Assembly (NCBI RefSeq): GCF_030538495.1
Contig: NZ_JAUNTW010000013.1
Span: forward strand, 1 to 64,000
DNA length: 64,000 bases
Direction of reading: 5' to 3'
From: Paracoccus sp. (in: a-proteobacteria)
Lineage (GTDB): Bacteria; Pseudomonadota; Alphaproteobacteria; Rhodobacterales; Rhodobacteraceae
Every line of letters starts with the position of its first letter. Within the stretch, counting starts at the first letter, position 1. Below the pieces are notes generated by a model. The model was not told the DNA's origin, made no database searches, and was given only the letters and a program-made list of their open reading frames with translations. Of this stretch, positions 1 to 7,982 are shown piece by piece. Both the position numbers and the translations under genes were made by a program.

Positions 1-131
1 TGCGATGAGCTGTTCGTCGAGCTGTGCGAGCTGGAGTTCGAAGAGCAGAAGTACTCACTGTTGGTGCTGGAGTTCGACGAGCTGTTCGACGAACTGTTCG
101 AGCTGGAGTTCGATGAGCTGTTCGAATCCGA
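1..131. repeat. 12-bp tandem repeat encoding Ser-Ser-Ser-Asn
   Basis: On the minus strand a degenerate 12-base unit (AGCTCGTCGAAC and variants) is repeated head to tail. It encodes S-S-S-N in the PepSY-like gene and continues past the window edge. Synonymous changes between units (TCG/TCC/AGC, AGT/AGC) show that the array is partly diverged. Around 45-60 the pattern is broken by a short E-Y-F-C segment. Confidence 0.8.
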
Positions 132-377
132 CCGGCTGCGGCGGTCGTTCGTGCTGCGCTGATCCACCAGACGCCCGGTTTTGGCGTCAAAGGACAGCTC
201 AACCCGCTGGTTGCCGCGACGTGCCTCGACCTTGATCTTGCCGTCATCGCGGTCGATCTGGACGTTGCGGAACCCCTGATCGCGCAGTTGCGACCGGATT
301 TGTTTTTCAGCCGACTGCGCCATAGCGCCGCCCGCCACCATTGCCATCACAGCGGCAATTCCCAGTGTCTTAAGCAT
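1..377 (-). CDS. Secreted PepSY-like protein with Ser/Asn repeat tail (3' end outside window)
   Basis: The reading frame opens on the minus strand and runs off the left edge without a stop, so the protein is incomplete. It begins with a typical Sec signal peptide (MLKTLGIAAVMAMVAGGAMA, then Q). A short basic/acidic segment of about 60 residues follows, resembling PepSY-type small periplasmic domains (QLRDQGFRNVQIDRDDGKIK). After residue 80 or so the chain becomes almost pure Ser/Asn, built from repeats of Ser-Ser-Ser-Asn. Two adjacent ATGs exist. The one at 377 is preferred because the purine-rich AGGGG lies 7 bases before it but only 1 base before the ATG at 383. The PepSY assignment comes from overall pattern and is tentative. 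The tail looks like a flexible extracytoplasmic linker, and its real length cannot be seen here. Confidence 0.6.
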   Translation of the reverse strand, partial: MLKTLGIAAVMAMVAGGAMAQSAEKQIRSQLRDQGFRNVQIDRDDGKIKVEARRGNQRVELSFDAKTGRLVDQRSTNDRRSRSDSNSSSNSSSNSSSNSSSNSSTNSEYFCSSNSSSHSSTNSSS

Positions 378-515
378 GTTCATTCCCCTTTGTCACGATC
401 TTGCTGATCGTATTGGGGCTACGCAGGGGCTTAACTTTTATTCAATCACGGATTCGTGAGCGTGCCGCGCCTAAGATCAGGTTAGGGTCAGAAAAACCAT
501 CAAAGGACGGAAAAC

Positions 516-1490
516 ATGGGTCAATTGGTCAACGGCGAATGGCGCAATGAATGGTATGACACCGACGCGGCGGATGGCGAATTTGTCCGCGACACGTCGA
601 AATTCCGCAATTGGGTGACGCCGGACGGCGCGGCGGGACCATCCGGCGATGACGGTTTTCCCGCCGAAAGCGGGCGTTACCATCTGTATGTCAGCCATGC
701 CTGCCCTTGGGCGCATCGCACGCTGATCTTTCGCGCGCTCAAGGGGTTGACCGACCACATCACCATGTCCGCCGTGCATCCCGACATGCTGGACGATGGC
801 TGGACGTTCAAACGCGATGATGACGGCGCGACGGGGGATGATCTGTTCGGCTATGATTTTCTGCGTCAGGTCTATCTGCGGGCCAAACCCGATGCGTCGG
901 GGCGCGTGACGGTGCCGATCCTGTGGGACAAAACCCGCGACACCATCGTATCAAACGAAAGCGCCGACATTATCCGCATGTTCAATTCGGCCTTTGACGG
1001 GCTGACCGGAAATGACCGGGATTTTTACCCCGAACCGCTGCGCGATGCGATCAACGCGCTGAACGACCGCATTTATGACACCGTAAATAACGGCGTGTAT
1101 AAAGCAGGCTTTGCGACGACTCAGGCGGCCTATGATAAGGCCATACATCCGCTGTTCGACAGTCTGGACTGGATCGAGGGGATCCTGTCCCGCCACCGTT
1201 ACCTGACCGGCGATCAGCTGACCGAGGCCGATATTCGCCTGTTCACCACGATTTTGCGCTTTGACGCAGTGTATCACACGCATTTCAAATGCAACCGCGC
1301 GCGGATCGTGGATTACCCGAATCTGTGGGCATGGGCGCGGGATGTGTATCAGACGCCCGGCGTCGCCGACACGATCCACTGGTCCCACATCACCCGGCAT
1401 TATTATTACAGCCACGACACGGTGAACCCGCATCGCATCGTGCCAATCGGCCCGGTGCTGGACTGGTCCGAACCCCACGGGCGGGGGTAA
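516..1490 (+). CDS. yqjG: Glutathionyl-hydroquinone reductase (YqjG/ECM4-type GST)
   Basis: The 324-residue product matches the Xi-class glutathione transferases, which reduce glutathionyl-hydroquinones and deal with quinone-derived electrophiles in the cytoplasm. The catalytic cysteine is Cys63 in SHACPWAHRTL, the signature CPWAxR motif of the family. The N-terminal NGEW segment and the C-terminal helical domain with NLWAWARD are also family-like, and the length is normal. The start ATG follows AAAGGA at good spacing. The gene stands alone on this strand and is followed by a GC-rich hairpin. Annotations as a plain 'glutathione S-transferase' refer to the same family. Confidence 0.92.
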   Translation: MGQLVNGEWRNEWYDTDAADGEFVRDTSKFRNWVTPDGAAGPSGDDGFPAESGRYHLYVSHACPWAHRTLIFRALKGLTDHITMSAVHPDMLDDGWTFKRDDDGATGDDLFGYDFLRQVYLRAKPDASGRVTVPILWDKTRDTIVSNESADIIRMFNSAFDGLTGNDRDFYPEPLRDAINALNDRIYDTVNNGVYKAGFATTQAAYDKAIHPLFDSLDWIEGILSRHRYLTGDQLTEADIRLFTTILRFDAVYHTHFKCNRARIVDYPNLWAWARDVYQTPGVADTIHWSHITRHYYYSHDTVNPHRIVPIGPVLDWSEPHGRG

Positions 1491-1512
1491 CGGGCCGGGG
1501 CTGAACGGAAAA

Positions 1513-1538
1513 CCCCCGGCGCGGGAAAACGCCGGGGG
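1513..1538 (+). terminator. GC-rich hairpin after yqjG
   Basis: A perfect 9-bp stem (CCCCCGGCG with CGCCGGGGG) encloses an 8-base loop, 23 bases after the yqjG stop. No T-tract follows it, so efficient intrinsic termination is uncertain. It could also be an RNA-stabilising structure. Confidence 0.55.
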
Positions 1539-1558
1539 CTATCAGAGAGGAGGGAGGG

Positions 1559-1633
1559 ATGTGGCCGCGTCCACCGACCACTGGGCTTCGGATGGTTAAC
1601 GCGGGCGCGGCGGGGTGGTTCCGGGGACGGTGA
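1559..1633 (+). CDS. Possible 24-residue peptide behind a strong ribosome binding site
   Basis: An ATG at 1559 sits 5 bases after GGAGG within an unusually purine-rich stretch, directly after the yqjG hairpin, and opens a 24-codon frame ending in TGA. The peptide (starting MWPRPPTTGL, Arg/Gly-rich) has no recognisable similarity. The only argument for it is the ribosome binding site, so it may be chance. Confidence 0.2.
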   Translation: MWPRPPTTGLRMVNAGAAGWFRGR

Positions 1634-1654
1634 AAAAAATCACGCCGCCGAACA

Positions 1655-2263
1655 TCACATCACCAGATCGGCCAGCACCACCCCCGCAATCACGATCATC
1701 GCGATGCCCGACGCCTGACTGACGCGGCGCGCAGCAATGGGGCGGCTGCGCAGGACCGCGCGCGCGCTGATCCCCACGGCCAGATACACCAGCGTGCAAT
1801 TCAGCATATGCAACGCGCCAAGGCCCGCGATTTGCGCCCCCACCGGCCAGCCCGCCGCCAGATTGGTGAATTGCGGCAGCAGAGCCAGAAACAACAGCAG
1901 CGCTTTGGGATTCAGGCCGCTGATAAAGATGCCCCTCAGCAGCCATTGGCGGGGCGACCCCGCGTCGCCTGCGGCCTGCACCTGCGGCGGATGGCGCAGC
2001 ACGCCCACACCCAGCCACACCAGATAGCCCGCACCCAGCACCGTCATCGCGCCCAAAATCGCCGGATGACGCACGACAACCGCCCCCACCCCCGCCGCCA
2101 CAACCAGCGTGATGACGGTATAGCCCAGCATCATCCCCGTCAGCGCCGGCGCAATCGCACGATCCCGCAACCCCGCGCTGATGGTATAGGCCCAATCCGC
2201 CCCCGGCGTCATCGCCAAGGCCAGCGACACCACCCAAAAAGCCGCCACCATCGTCAGATCCAT
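1655..2263 (-). CDS. LysE/RhtB family exporter
   Basis: This 202-residue membrane protein has the LysE/RhtB layout of about six hydrophobic segments. It carries the N-terminal MTPGAD motif (family consensus PGP/PGAD near residue 20) and the mid-protein segment SGLNPKALLLFLALLPQF, which is diagnostic for the family. Members export amino acids or related metabolites driven by the proton gradient, but the substrate cannot be read from sequence. The start ATG lies 4 bases after a GGGGG run. A second LysE paralogue lies at about 8.6-9.3 kb, with only the family motifs clearly shared. Confidence 0.9.
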   Translation of the reverse strand: MDLTMVAAFWVVSLALAMTPGADWAYTISAGLRDRAIAPALTGMMLGYTVITLVVAAGVGAVVVRHPAILGAMTVLGAGYLVWLGVGVLRHPPQVQAAGDAGSPRQWLLRGIFISGLNPKALLLFLALLPQFTNLAAGWPVGAQIAGLGALHMLNCTLVYLAVGISARAVLRSRPIAARRVSQASGIAMIVIAGVVLADLVM

Positions 2264-2662
2264 ATCGCCCCCCGAACGCTCTGCCGGGTTCTGTCGCGGA
2301 TTGTCGACAACGGGGCAAGGGGGTTTGGGGGATATGGCACGGGTTGCGTGTGGCGGGCGGGGGCGCGTTTGTTACGCCAAGCGCAACAGACCGCGCGCGA
2401 ACAGCCCTGCCACATCGGCGAAACCACTCGGCTCAGCGGGGGGCAGACCCCGCCAAGATGGTGCCGGTCGTCATGCGATCTGATAAATGACCCCCAATCA
2501 TACCAGCCTTGGGCCGTTGCCGCATTGCGGGCGGGGTGCGATCTGGCGGGCTGGGCGCGGCGGACCGGATCGACGCCACCAATCGTCCTGAGCCACCCAG
2601 CAGCGTTTCAGCCGTCCGGGGTGACGCACAGGCCGGGGAAAGTTACCCGGCGACGCACTGTT
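2264..2662. other. Intergenic stretch, no gene recognised
   Basis: About 400 bases separate the LysE gene from a small membrane peptide gene, both on the minus strand. Several open frames cross the region but none has a convincing ribosome binding site, known motif or tidy composition. Near 2440-2460 a fragment (GGGGGGCAGACCCCGCCAAGATGG) recalls the intergenic repeat family found elsewhere in the window, but it lacks the ATATTT core. Confidence 0.5.
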
Positions 2663-2779
2663 TCATTCATTCCAAGGCGACAACGGCGGAAACCATTGCC
2701 CGCCAAAGATCCACTGCATCAGCGATCCGACCACCAGATAGCCGATCACCACGAACAAAATCTGACCAAACCAATTCAT
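2663..2779 (-). CDS. 38-residue single-span membrane peptide
   Basis: The frame starts at an ATG preceded by AAGGCGGCGGA and encodes MNWFGQILFVVIGYLVVGSL followed by a short amphipathic tail rich in Trp, Phe and Pro that ends PWNE. One hydrophobic segment (residues 5-20) should span the inner membrane with a short polar tail. No family is recognised. The good ribosome binding site, the membrane-like composition and the absence of any competing gene favour a real small protein. It lies upstream of, and on the same strand as, the LysE exporter, about 400 bases away. Confidence 0.55.
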   Translation of the reverse strand: MNWFGQILFVVIGYLVVGSLMQWIFGGQWFPPLSPWNE

Positions 2780-2880
2780 TCCGCCGCCTTATCCCACCCT
2801 GATATTTTGCCCGATTTGCTCTAACATGTTCATGAGCTTAGCACATACCGCCTGCGCCCGCCAGACGCCGCCTACACCCG

Positions 2881-2914
2881 ACCCAAAACGAAAACAGCCC
2901 GCCAAAGGCGGGCC
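2881..2914 (-). terminator. Intrinsic terminator of the response regulator gene
   Basis: Read on the minus strand, a 7-bp GC stem (GCCCGCC/GGCGGGC, 3-base loop) is followed by GTTTTCGTTTT, just after the response regulator stop codon. This is a classical rho-independent terminator. Confidence 0.85.
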
Positions 2915-2920
2915 GTTTCG

Positions 2921-3607
2921 TTACGCAACCAGACGATAGCCGCCCGATTCCGTCACCAGCAGGCGGGCATTGCTGGGATCGGGTTCGATTTTCTGGCGCA
3001 GGCGATAGATGTGGGTTTCCAGCGTGTGCGTGGTGACACCGGCGTTATACCCCCAAACCTCGTGCAGCAGCACATCGCGGGCGACGACGCCATCTTGCGC
3101 GCGATACAGGAATTTCAGGATGTTGGTTTCCTTTTCCGTCAGGCGGATTTTGCGGTCCTTGGCGTCCACCAGCAGCTTCATCGCGGGTTTGAACGTATAC
3201 GGCCCCAATTGGAAAATCGCATCCTCGGATTGTTCATGCGCGCGGAACTGAGCGCGCAGGCGGGCCAGCAGAACCGGGAATTTGAACGGTTTGGTGATGT
3301 AATCATTCGCGCCCGCATCCAGACCCAGAATGGTGTCGGCGTCGGTGTCATGGCCGGTCAGCATCACGATGGGGCATTTGACGTTCAGCTTGCGCAGCTT
3401 TTTGCACAATTCGCGCCCGTCGGTGTCGGGCAGGCCCACATCCAGAATCACCAGATCGAACAGAGTGTTCTTCACCGCCTCGACCGTGGCGGCGCCGCTG
3501 CCGGCCTCGGTCACGTCGAAATCATCGGTCGCAACCAGTTGTTCGGCCAAAGCCTCGCGCAGGTCGTCTTCGTCATCGACCAGCAGGATTTTTTTCAGTC
3601 CGGGCAT
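2921..3607 (-). CDS. OmpR/PhoB-family response regulator
   Basis: The 228-residue protein has an N-terminal receiver domain with the acidic pair in LLVDDEDD, phospho-acceptor Asp56 in LVILDVGLPD, the conserved Thr in MLTGHD and the Lys in YITKPFK. It is joined to a C-terminal winged-helix DNA-binding domain (about 130-228) containing RLTEKETNILKFLY and THTLETHIYRLRQKI. It should bind DNA as a phosphorylated dimer. No sensor kinase gene is adjacent, so its partner and regulon are unknown. The start ATG follows AAAGGAGAG at ideal spacing, and a strong terminator closes the gene. It is divergent from ribA. Confidence 0.93.
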   Translation of the reverse strand: MPGLKKILLVDDEDDLREALAEQLVATDDFDVTEAGSGAATVEAVKNTLFDLVILDVGLPDTDGRELCKKLRKLNVKCPIVMLTGHDTDADTILGLDAGANDYITKPFKFPVLLARLRAQFRAHEQSEDAIFQLGPYTFKPAMKLLVDAKDRKIRLTEKETNILKFLYRAQDGVVARDVLLHEVWGYNAGVTTHTLETHIYRLRQKIEPDPSNARLLVTESGGYRLVA

Positions 3608-3738
3608 GTTGCTCTCCTTTATGTCTTGGCGGAAAACTGGCGCAGTTGCGGCGGCGACGCCAGCGGGTTAGGCCCATTCTCACGCGCAGTTGTCAGAACG
3701 GGGCGATATGTTTCAGATTGTTTCAAAAAGGCGCGAAA

Positions 3739-4794
3739 ATGACCCTGATTCCGACGCTTGCTGAAACAATTGCCCGCGCGCGGGGGGATATGCGCATGGG
3801 TCTGCCGGTGGTGATCGGCGGTTCGATCGCGGCGGCGGTTGAAACGCTGACGCCGGATCGGCTGGCGGCGATGCGCGCCATGGGGACGCCGGTGCTGGTC
3901 CTGACCGCGCGCCGGGCGGAAACGTTAAAGGCGCGCGCCTATGACGGCGATCTGGCGCGGGTCGCGGTGTCCGACGACGCGGATCTGGCGGCGCTGCGGG
4001 CGTTGTCGGACCCGGCGGGTGATCTGATGACCCCGATGAAAGGACCGCTGGCAACACTGCGGGGCGGCAATACGACCGCGCATCGGGCGGCGGTTGCCTT
4101 GGCGAAATCGGCGCAATTGCTGCCTGCGGTGCTGATGGTGGCGGGTGATGCGCCGGGGCTGACGCGGCTGGAGCCCGGCCCGGTTCTGGCACAACTGGCC
4201 ACCACGGCGGCACTGGTCCCGGTCGCGGCGGCGCGGTTGCCTCTGGCGGCCGCCGAACGGTCGCGGCTGCACATTTTTCGCCCTGATGATGGCGGCGCGG
4301 AACATTACGCAGTTGAGATCGGAGCCCCCCCACGCGACGCCCCCGTTCTGGCGCGGCTTCATTCGGCCTGCTTTACCGGCGACGTTCTGGGCAGCCTGAA
4401 ATGCGATTGCGGCCCGCAACTGCACGCCGCGTTGAACGCCATGGGGCAGGCCGGGGCCGGAGTGCTGCTATATCTGAACCAAGAGGGGCGCGGCATCGGG
4501 CTGGCCAATAAAATGCGGGCCTATGACCTGCAAAATCAGGGCTTTGACACGGTCGAGGCCAATCACCGGCTGGGCTTCGAAGACGACGAACGCGATTTCC
4601 GCATCGGCGCGGGGCTGCTGCGGCGGCTGGGCTTTGACGCGGCGCGGCTGATGACCAACAACCCGCGTAAGGTCGCGATGCTGGCCAGCCACGGCATCGC
4701 TGTGACCGAACGGGTGCCGCTGGTGACGGCGCGTAACCCGCATAATACGGGCTATCTGGACACCAAGGCCGCGAAATCGGGGCATCTGCTGTGA
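3739..4794 (+). CDS. ribA: GTP cyclohydrolase II
   Basis: RibA opens the imidazole ring of GTP and releases formate and pyrophosphate, the first step of riboflavin synthesis. The C-terminal half carries the zinc site in the motif SACFTGDVLGSLKCDCGPQL, the catalytic segment NQEGRGIGLANKMRAYDLQ and the late MTNNPRK motif. The N-terminal 150 residues or so do not form a recognisable DHBP synthase, so this is a longer RibA with an extra N-terminal domain, a form common in alphaproteobacteria. The ATG at 3739 is chosen because AAAAAGGCG lies just upstream and the in-frame extension to 3646 has unlikely composition. The gene overlaps the next one by ATGA. Confidence 0.93.
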   Translation: MTLIPTLAETIARARGDMRMGLPVVIGGSIAAAVETLTPDRLAAMRAMGTPVLVLTARRAETLKARAYDGDLARVAVSDDADLAALRALSDPAGDLMTPMKGPLATLRGGNTTAHRAAVALAKSAQLLPAVLMVAGDAPGLTRLEPGPVLAQLATTAALVPVAAARLPLAAAERSRLHIFRPDDGGAEHYAVEIGAPPRDAPVLARLHSACFTGDVLGSLKCDCGPQLHAALNAMGQAGAGVLLYLNQEGRGIGLANKMRAYDLQNQGFDTVEANHRLGFEDDERDFRIGAGLLRRLGFDAARLMTNNPRKVAMLASHGIAVTERVPLVTARNPHNTGYLDTKAAKSGHLL

Positions 4795-5285
4795 CGCCGC
4801 GCGATCTGGTGCTGACTCCGCAGGGCGTCCGGTTTCAGGGCCGCGTTTTTCCGTGCAGCATCGGCAAGGCCGGTGTGACCGCCACGAAACGCGAAGGCGA
4901 CCACGCCACCCCCTCAGGCACTCATATCATCACCGGGCTGTGGTATCGCGCGGACCGGCTGGCCGCGCCTGCACCTTGGGCGCGGGCCATCGGGCCGGGG
5001 GATCTGTGGTGCGACGATCCGGGGCATCCGGCCTATAACCTCCATGCCCGCGCGCCGATGACGGCCAGCCATGAACGCCTGCGCCGCGCCGATCCGTTAT
5101 ATGACGTGATCCTGACGACCGACTGGAACTGGCCCGATGCCGTGCCGGGGTGGGGCAGCGCGATATTCTTGCACCAATGGCGCCGCCCGCGTTTCGGAAC
5201 CGAAGGCTGCATCGCCTTTGCCCGCCCGCATCTGATCTGGATCGCCGCCCGCGCCGCCCCGGGAACCCGGCTGATCGTGCGGTAA
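4791..5285 (+). CDS. L,D-transpeptidase (YkuD-fold) family protein
   Basis: This 164-residue protein carries the YkuD-type catalytic signature HQWRRPRFGTEGCIAF, with His128 and the nucleophile Cys140. It lacks a signal peptide and any peptidoglycan-binding domain. It starts inside the ribA stop (ATGA), so translation is probably coupled. Members of this family cross-link or edit peptidoglycan or attach proteins to it. The missing export signal raises the possibility of a cytoplasmic or non-classical role, or of an upstream start not visible here. Confidence 0.85.
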   Translation: MTPRDLVLTPQGVRFQGRVFPCSIGKAGVTATKREGDHATPSGTHIITGLWYRADRLAAPAPWARAIGPGDLWCDDPGHPAYNLHARAPMTASHERLRRADPLYDVILTTDWNWPDAVPGWGSAIFLHQWRRPRFGTEGCIAFARPHLIWIAARAAPGTRLIVR

Positions 5286-5346
5286 CGGCACCGTGGCTTG
5301 CACCCGGACGCCGGGCAGGCCAGTTTCCCGCCCAAAGGAGAACCCC

Positions 5347-6684
5347 ATGCGCCCGTTTCTGACCGCCGCAATCGCGCTGACCGCCCTGCCGGTTTGGGCC
5401 GATCTGCCCGATGACATCACGCATTTCACCCTGCCCAACGGATTGGAAACCGTGGTGATTTCCGATCACCGCGCCCCGGTCGTGGTGCAAATGGTCTGGT
5501 ATCGCATCGGTGCCGCCGATGAAGCACCGGGTAAATCCGGCATTGCGCATTATCTGGAACATCTGATGTTCAAAGGCACCGATGACATGGCCCCCGGCGA
5601 ATTGTCCCGCGTCGTGACCGCCAATGGCGGCAGCGATAATGCGTTCACCAGTTGGGATTACACCGCCTATTTTCAACGGATTGCATCGGATCGCCTGCCG
5701 CTGATCATGCGCATGGAATCGGACCGTATGGCCAATCTGCGCATTTCCGACGATGATTGGCAGGCCGAACGTCAGGTCGTGTTAGAGGAACGGGCGCAGC
5801 GCATCGACAGCGACCCCCGCGCGCTCTTTGCCGAAGAACGCAACGCCGCCACCTATTACAACCACCCCTATGGTCGCCCGATCATCGGCTGGCGCGACGA
5901 AATCGCGGCGCTGACGCGGGATGATGCCTTGGCATGGTATGACGCGCATTATGCCCCGAACAACGCCGTTCTGGTGATTGCGGGCGATGTGACGCCGGAA
6001 CGCGCGCGGGAACTGGCGACCGAATATTACGGCCCGATCCCGGCGGCGGAGACCGCCCCGCGCCTGCGCCCCCAAGAGCCGCCGCAGCGCAGCCCGCGCC
6101 GGATGGAGATGACCGACCCCCGCGTTCCGCAGCCGCAAATGACGCGCACCTATCACGCGCCCGAACGCCGCGCGGGCGATCAGAAAACCGCCGCCGCGCT
6201 GACGGTGCTGGCGGAATTGCTGGGCGGGTCGTCGCAGACATCCGTTTTTGGGCAGAGGCTGACGCTGGCGGGAACGACGCTGTTCGCGGGGGCCAGCTAT
6301 GACGGGCTGTCGCTGGACCCGACCACCTTTGTGCTGGGGCTGGCCCCTGCTGATGGCGTGACGCCCGAACAGGCCGAATCCGCCATGGATCAGGTGATCG
6401 CGGATTTTCTGAAAACCGGTCCCAGTGCCGATGATCTGGAACGGATCAAAACCCGCATCCGCGCCGCGCAAATCTATGAACGCGATTCGGCGCGGGGGCG
6501 GGCCTATGATTACGGGCAGGGCCTGACCACGGGGCTGTCCGTGCAGGACGTGGCCGACTGGCCGCAGATTTTGGCGGATGTGACCGCCGATGATGTGATG
6601 ACGGCGGCGCGCGATGTGCTGGGCCAGACGGGCCATGTCACCGGCTGGCTGCTGCCCGCCCCAACCGAACAGGTGCAACCATGA
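5347..6684 (+). CDS. M16 family zinc peptidase, catalytic subunit
   Basis: A 445-residue pitrilysin-type protease with a signal peptide (MRPFLTAAIALTALPVWA). The inverted zinc-binding motif HxxEH is His68-Tyr-Leu-Glu-His72, with further conserved glutamates about 75 residues downstream (LEERAQRIDSDPRALFAEE). The fold has two M16 repeats. AAAGGAG sits 7 bases before the chosen ATG, and the signal peptide starts there. It overlaps the following M16 gene by ATGA. Such pairs usually work as a heterodimer in the periplasm, with this subunit supplying the active site and degrading peptides. Confidence 0.92.
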   Translation: MRPFLTAAIALTALPVWADLPDDITHFTLPNGLETVVISDHRAPVVVQMVWYRIGAADEAPGKSGIAHYLEHLMFKGTDDMAPGELSRVVTANGGSDNAFTSWDYTAYFQRIASDRLPLIMRMESDRMANLRISDDDWQAERQVVLEERAQRIDSDPRALFAEERNAATYYNHPYGRPIIGWRDEIAALTRDDALAWYDAHYAPNNAVLVIAGDVTPERARELATEYYGPIPAAETAPRLRPQEPPQRSPRRMEMTDPRVPQPQMTRTYHAPERRAGDQKTAAALTVLAELLGGSSQTSVFGQRLTLAGTTLFAGASYDGLSLDPTTFVLGLAPADGVTPEQAESAMDQVIADFLKTGPSADDLERIKTRIRAAQIYERDSARGRAYDYGQGLTTGLSVQDVADWPQILADVTADDVMTAARDVLGQTGHVTGWLLPAPTEQVQP

Positions 6685-7982
6685 TCCGCGCAACATTTAC
6701 CCTGATCGCCACGCTGATCGCGGCCCCGGTTTGGGCGATTGATATTCAACAGGTCACGTCGCCGGGCGGCATCCGGGCGTGGCTGGTGCAGGATGACAGC
6801 ATCCCCTTTGTCGCGGTGAATATTCAATTCGCGGGCGGGGCCAGTCTGGACGCCCCGGATGCGCGCGGGGCGATCACCCTGATGACCGCGCTGCTGGACG
6901 AAGGCGCCGCCGACCGCGACGCCACCCAATTCGCAACCGCAATGCAGGATCTGGGCGCGCAGATCACCTTTGACGCAGGCGCGGATTCCGTGTCGGTGGG
7001 GTTTCGCGCCCTGACCGAACATCGTGACGCATCCGCCGATTTGCTGGCGCAGGCGCTGACCGAACCCCGGTTCGATGACGACGCCGTGGAACGTGTGCGC
7101 GCGCAGGTTCAGGCCGCGATCCGGTCCGACGCGACCAACCCCCGCGCCATTGGCGCGCGCGAGATGGCCCGGCAGGCTTGGGGCGACCACCCCTATGCCA
7201 CATCCATTAACGGCACGGCGGAATCCGTGGCCGCGCTGACCGTCGATGATCTGCGCACCGCCAAAGACCGCGTTCTGGCCCGCGACCGGATCTATATCGG
7301 TGCGGCGGGCGATATTAACGCGGACGATCTGGGCCGGCTGATCGACCGCATCCTGGGCGATTTGCCCGAAACCGGCGCGCCCCTGCCCGAACAGGCCGAG
7401 CTGGCCCTGACCGGCGGCGTTACTGTGATCGACTGGGACAGCCCGCAAACGCTGATTTCCTTTGCCGGGGCAGGTCTGCCAATTCTGGACCCCGATTATT
7501 TCCCCGCCATGATCGCGGATCATGTGCTGGGCGGCGGCGGCTTCAGTTCCCGCCTGATGGATGAGGTGCGGGAAAAACGCGGCCTGACCTATGGCATCGG
7601 CACGGGGCTGTCGAACGCGCAATATGGCCAGATGTGGCAGGGCAACACAGCGACCGCAAACGAGACCGCCGCGCAGGTCGTTGACCTGATCCGCGCCGAA
7701 TGGGACCGGATGGCGGACGGCATCTCTGAACAGGAACGGGCCGATGCGCAAACCTATCTGACCGGCGATTACGCGCTGCGGTTCGACGGCAACCGCCGGA
7801 TCGCGGGGATTTTGTCGGGGATGCAGATGATCGGCCTGCCCGCCGATTACGTCAACACCCGCAACGATCAGGTGATGGCCGTGACCGCCGATGACGTGGC
7901 CCGCGTGGCGGCCCGCCTGCTGGATGCGGGCAAGCTGCGCTTTGTTCTGGTGGGTCGGCCTGACGGAATCGCGGCCGATTAA
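6681..7982 (+). CDS. M16 family peptidase, non-catalytic partner
   Basis: The 433-residue protein has a signal peptide (about 1-19) and the M16 fold. The position of HxxEH reads MTALLDEGA, so the zinc ligands are missing. It keeps the C-terminal substrate-binding R/Y-type segment (EVREKRGLTYGIG). That combination is typical of the inactive beta-like subunit that pairs with the protease encoded just upstream, whose stop codon overlaps this start. The stop codon is shared base for base with the convergent pseudouridine synthase gene (TTAA). Confidence 0.9.
   Translation: MIRATFTLIATLIAAPVWAIDIQQVTSPGGIRAWLVQDDSIPFVAVNIQFAGGASLDAPDARGAITLMTALLDEGAADRDATQFATAMQDLGAQITFDAGADSVSVGFRALTEHRDASADLLAQALTEPRFDDDAVERVRAQVQAAIRSDATNPRAIGAREMARQAWGDHPYATSINGTAESVAALTVDDLRTAKDRVLARDRIYIGAAGDINADDLGRLIDRILGDLPETGAPLPEQAELALTGGVTVIDWDSPQTLISFAGAGLPILDPDYFPAMIADHVLGGGGFSSRLMDEVREKRGLTYGIGTGLSNAQYGQMWQGNTATANETAAQVVDLIRAEWDRMADGISEQERADAQTYLTGDYALRFDGNRRIAGILSGMQMIGLPADYVNTRNDQVMAVTADDVARVAARLLDAGKLRFVLVGRPDGIAAD

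Noticed and set aside
5..235. Plus-strand frame rich in Ser, Cys and Trp at the left edge
   Set aside because: It is the antisense of the Ser/Asn repeat gene; the minus strand has a signal peptide and ribosome binding site.
2301..2483. 60-codon plus-strand frame in the gap after the LysE gene
   Set aside because: No ribosome binding site and no recognisable composition; not enough support.
1808..2824. Long plus-strand frame opposite the LysE gene
   Set aside because: Composition is dominated by Arg, His, Gln and Pro, typical of an antisense frame of a high-GC gene; there are no motifs.
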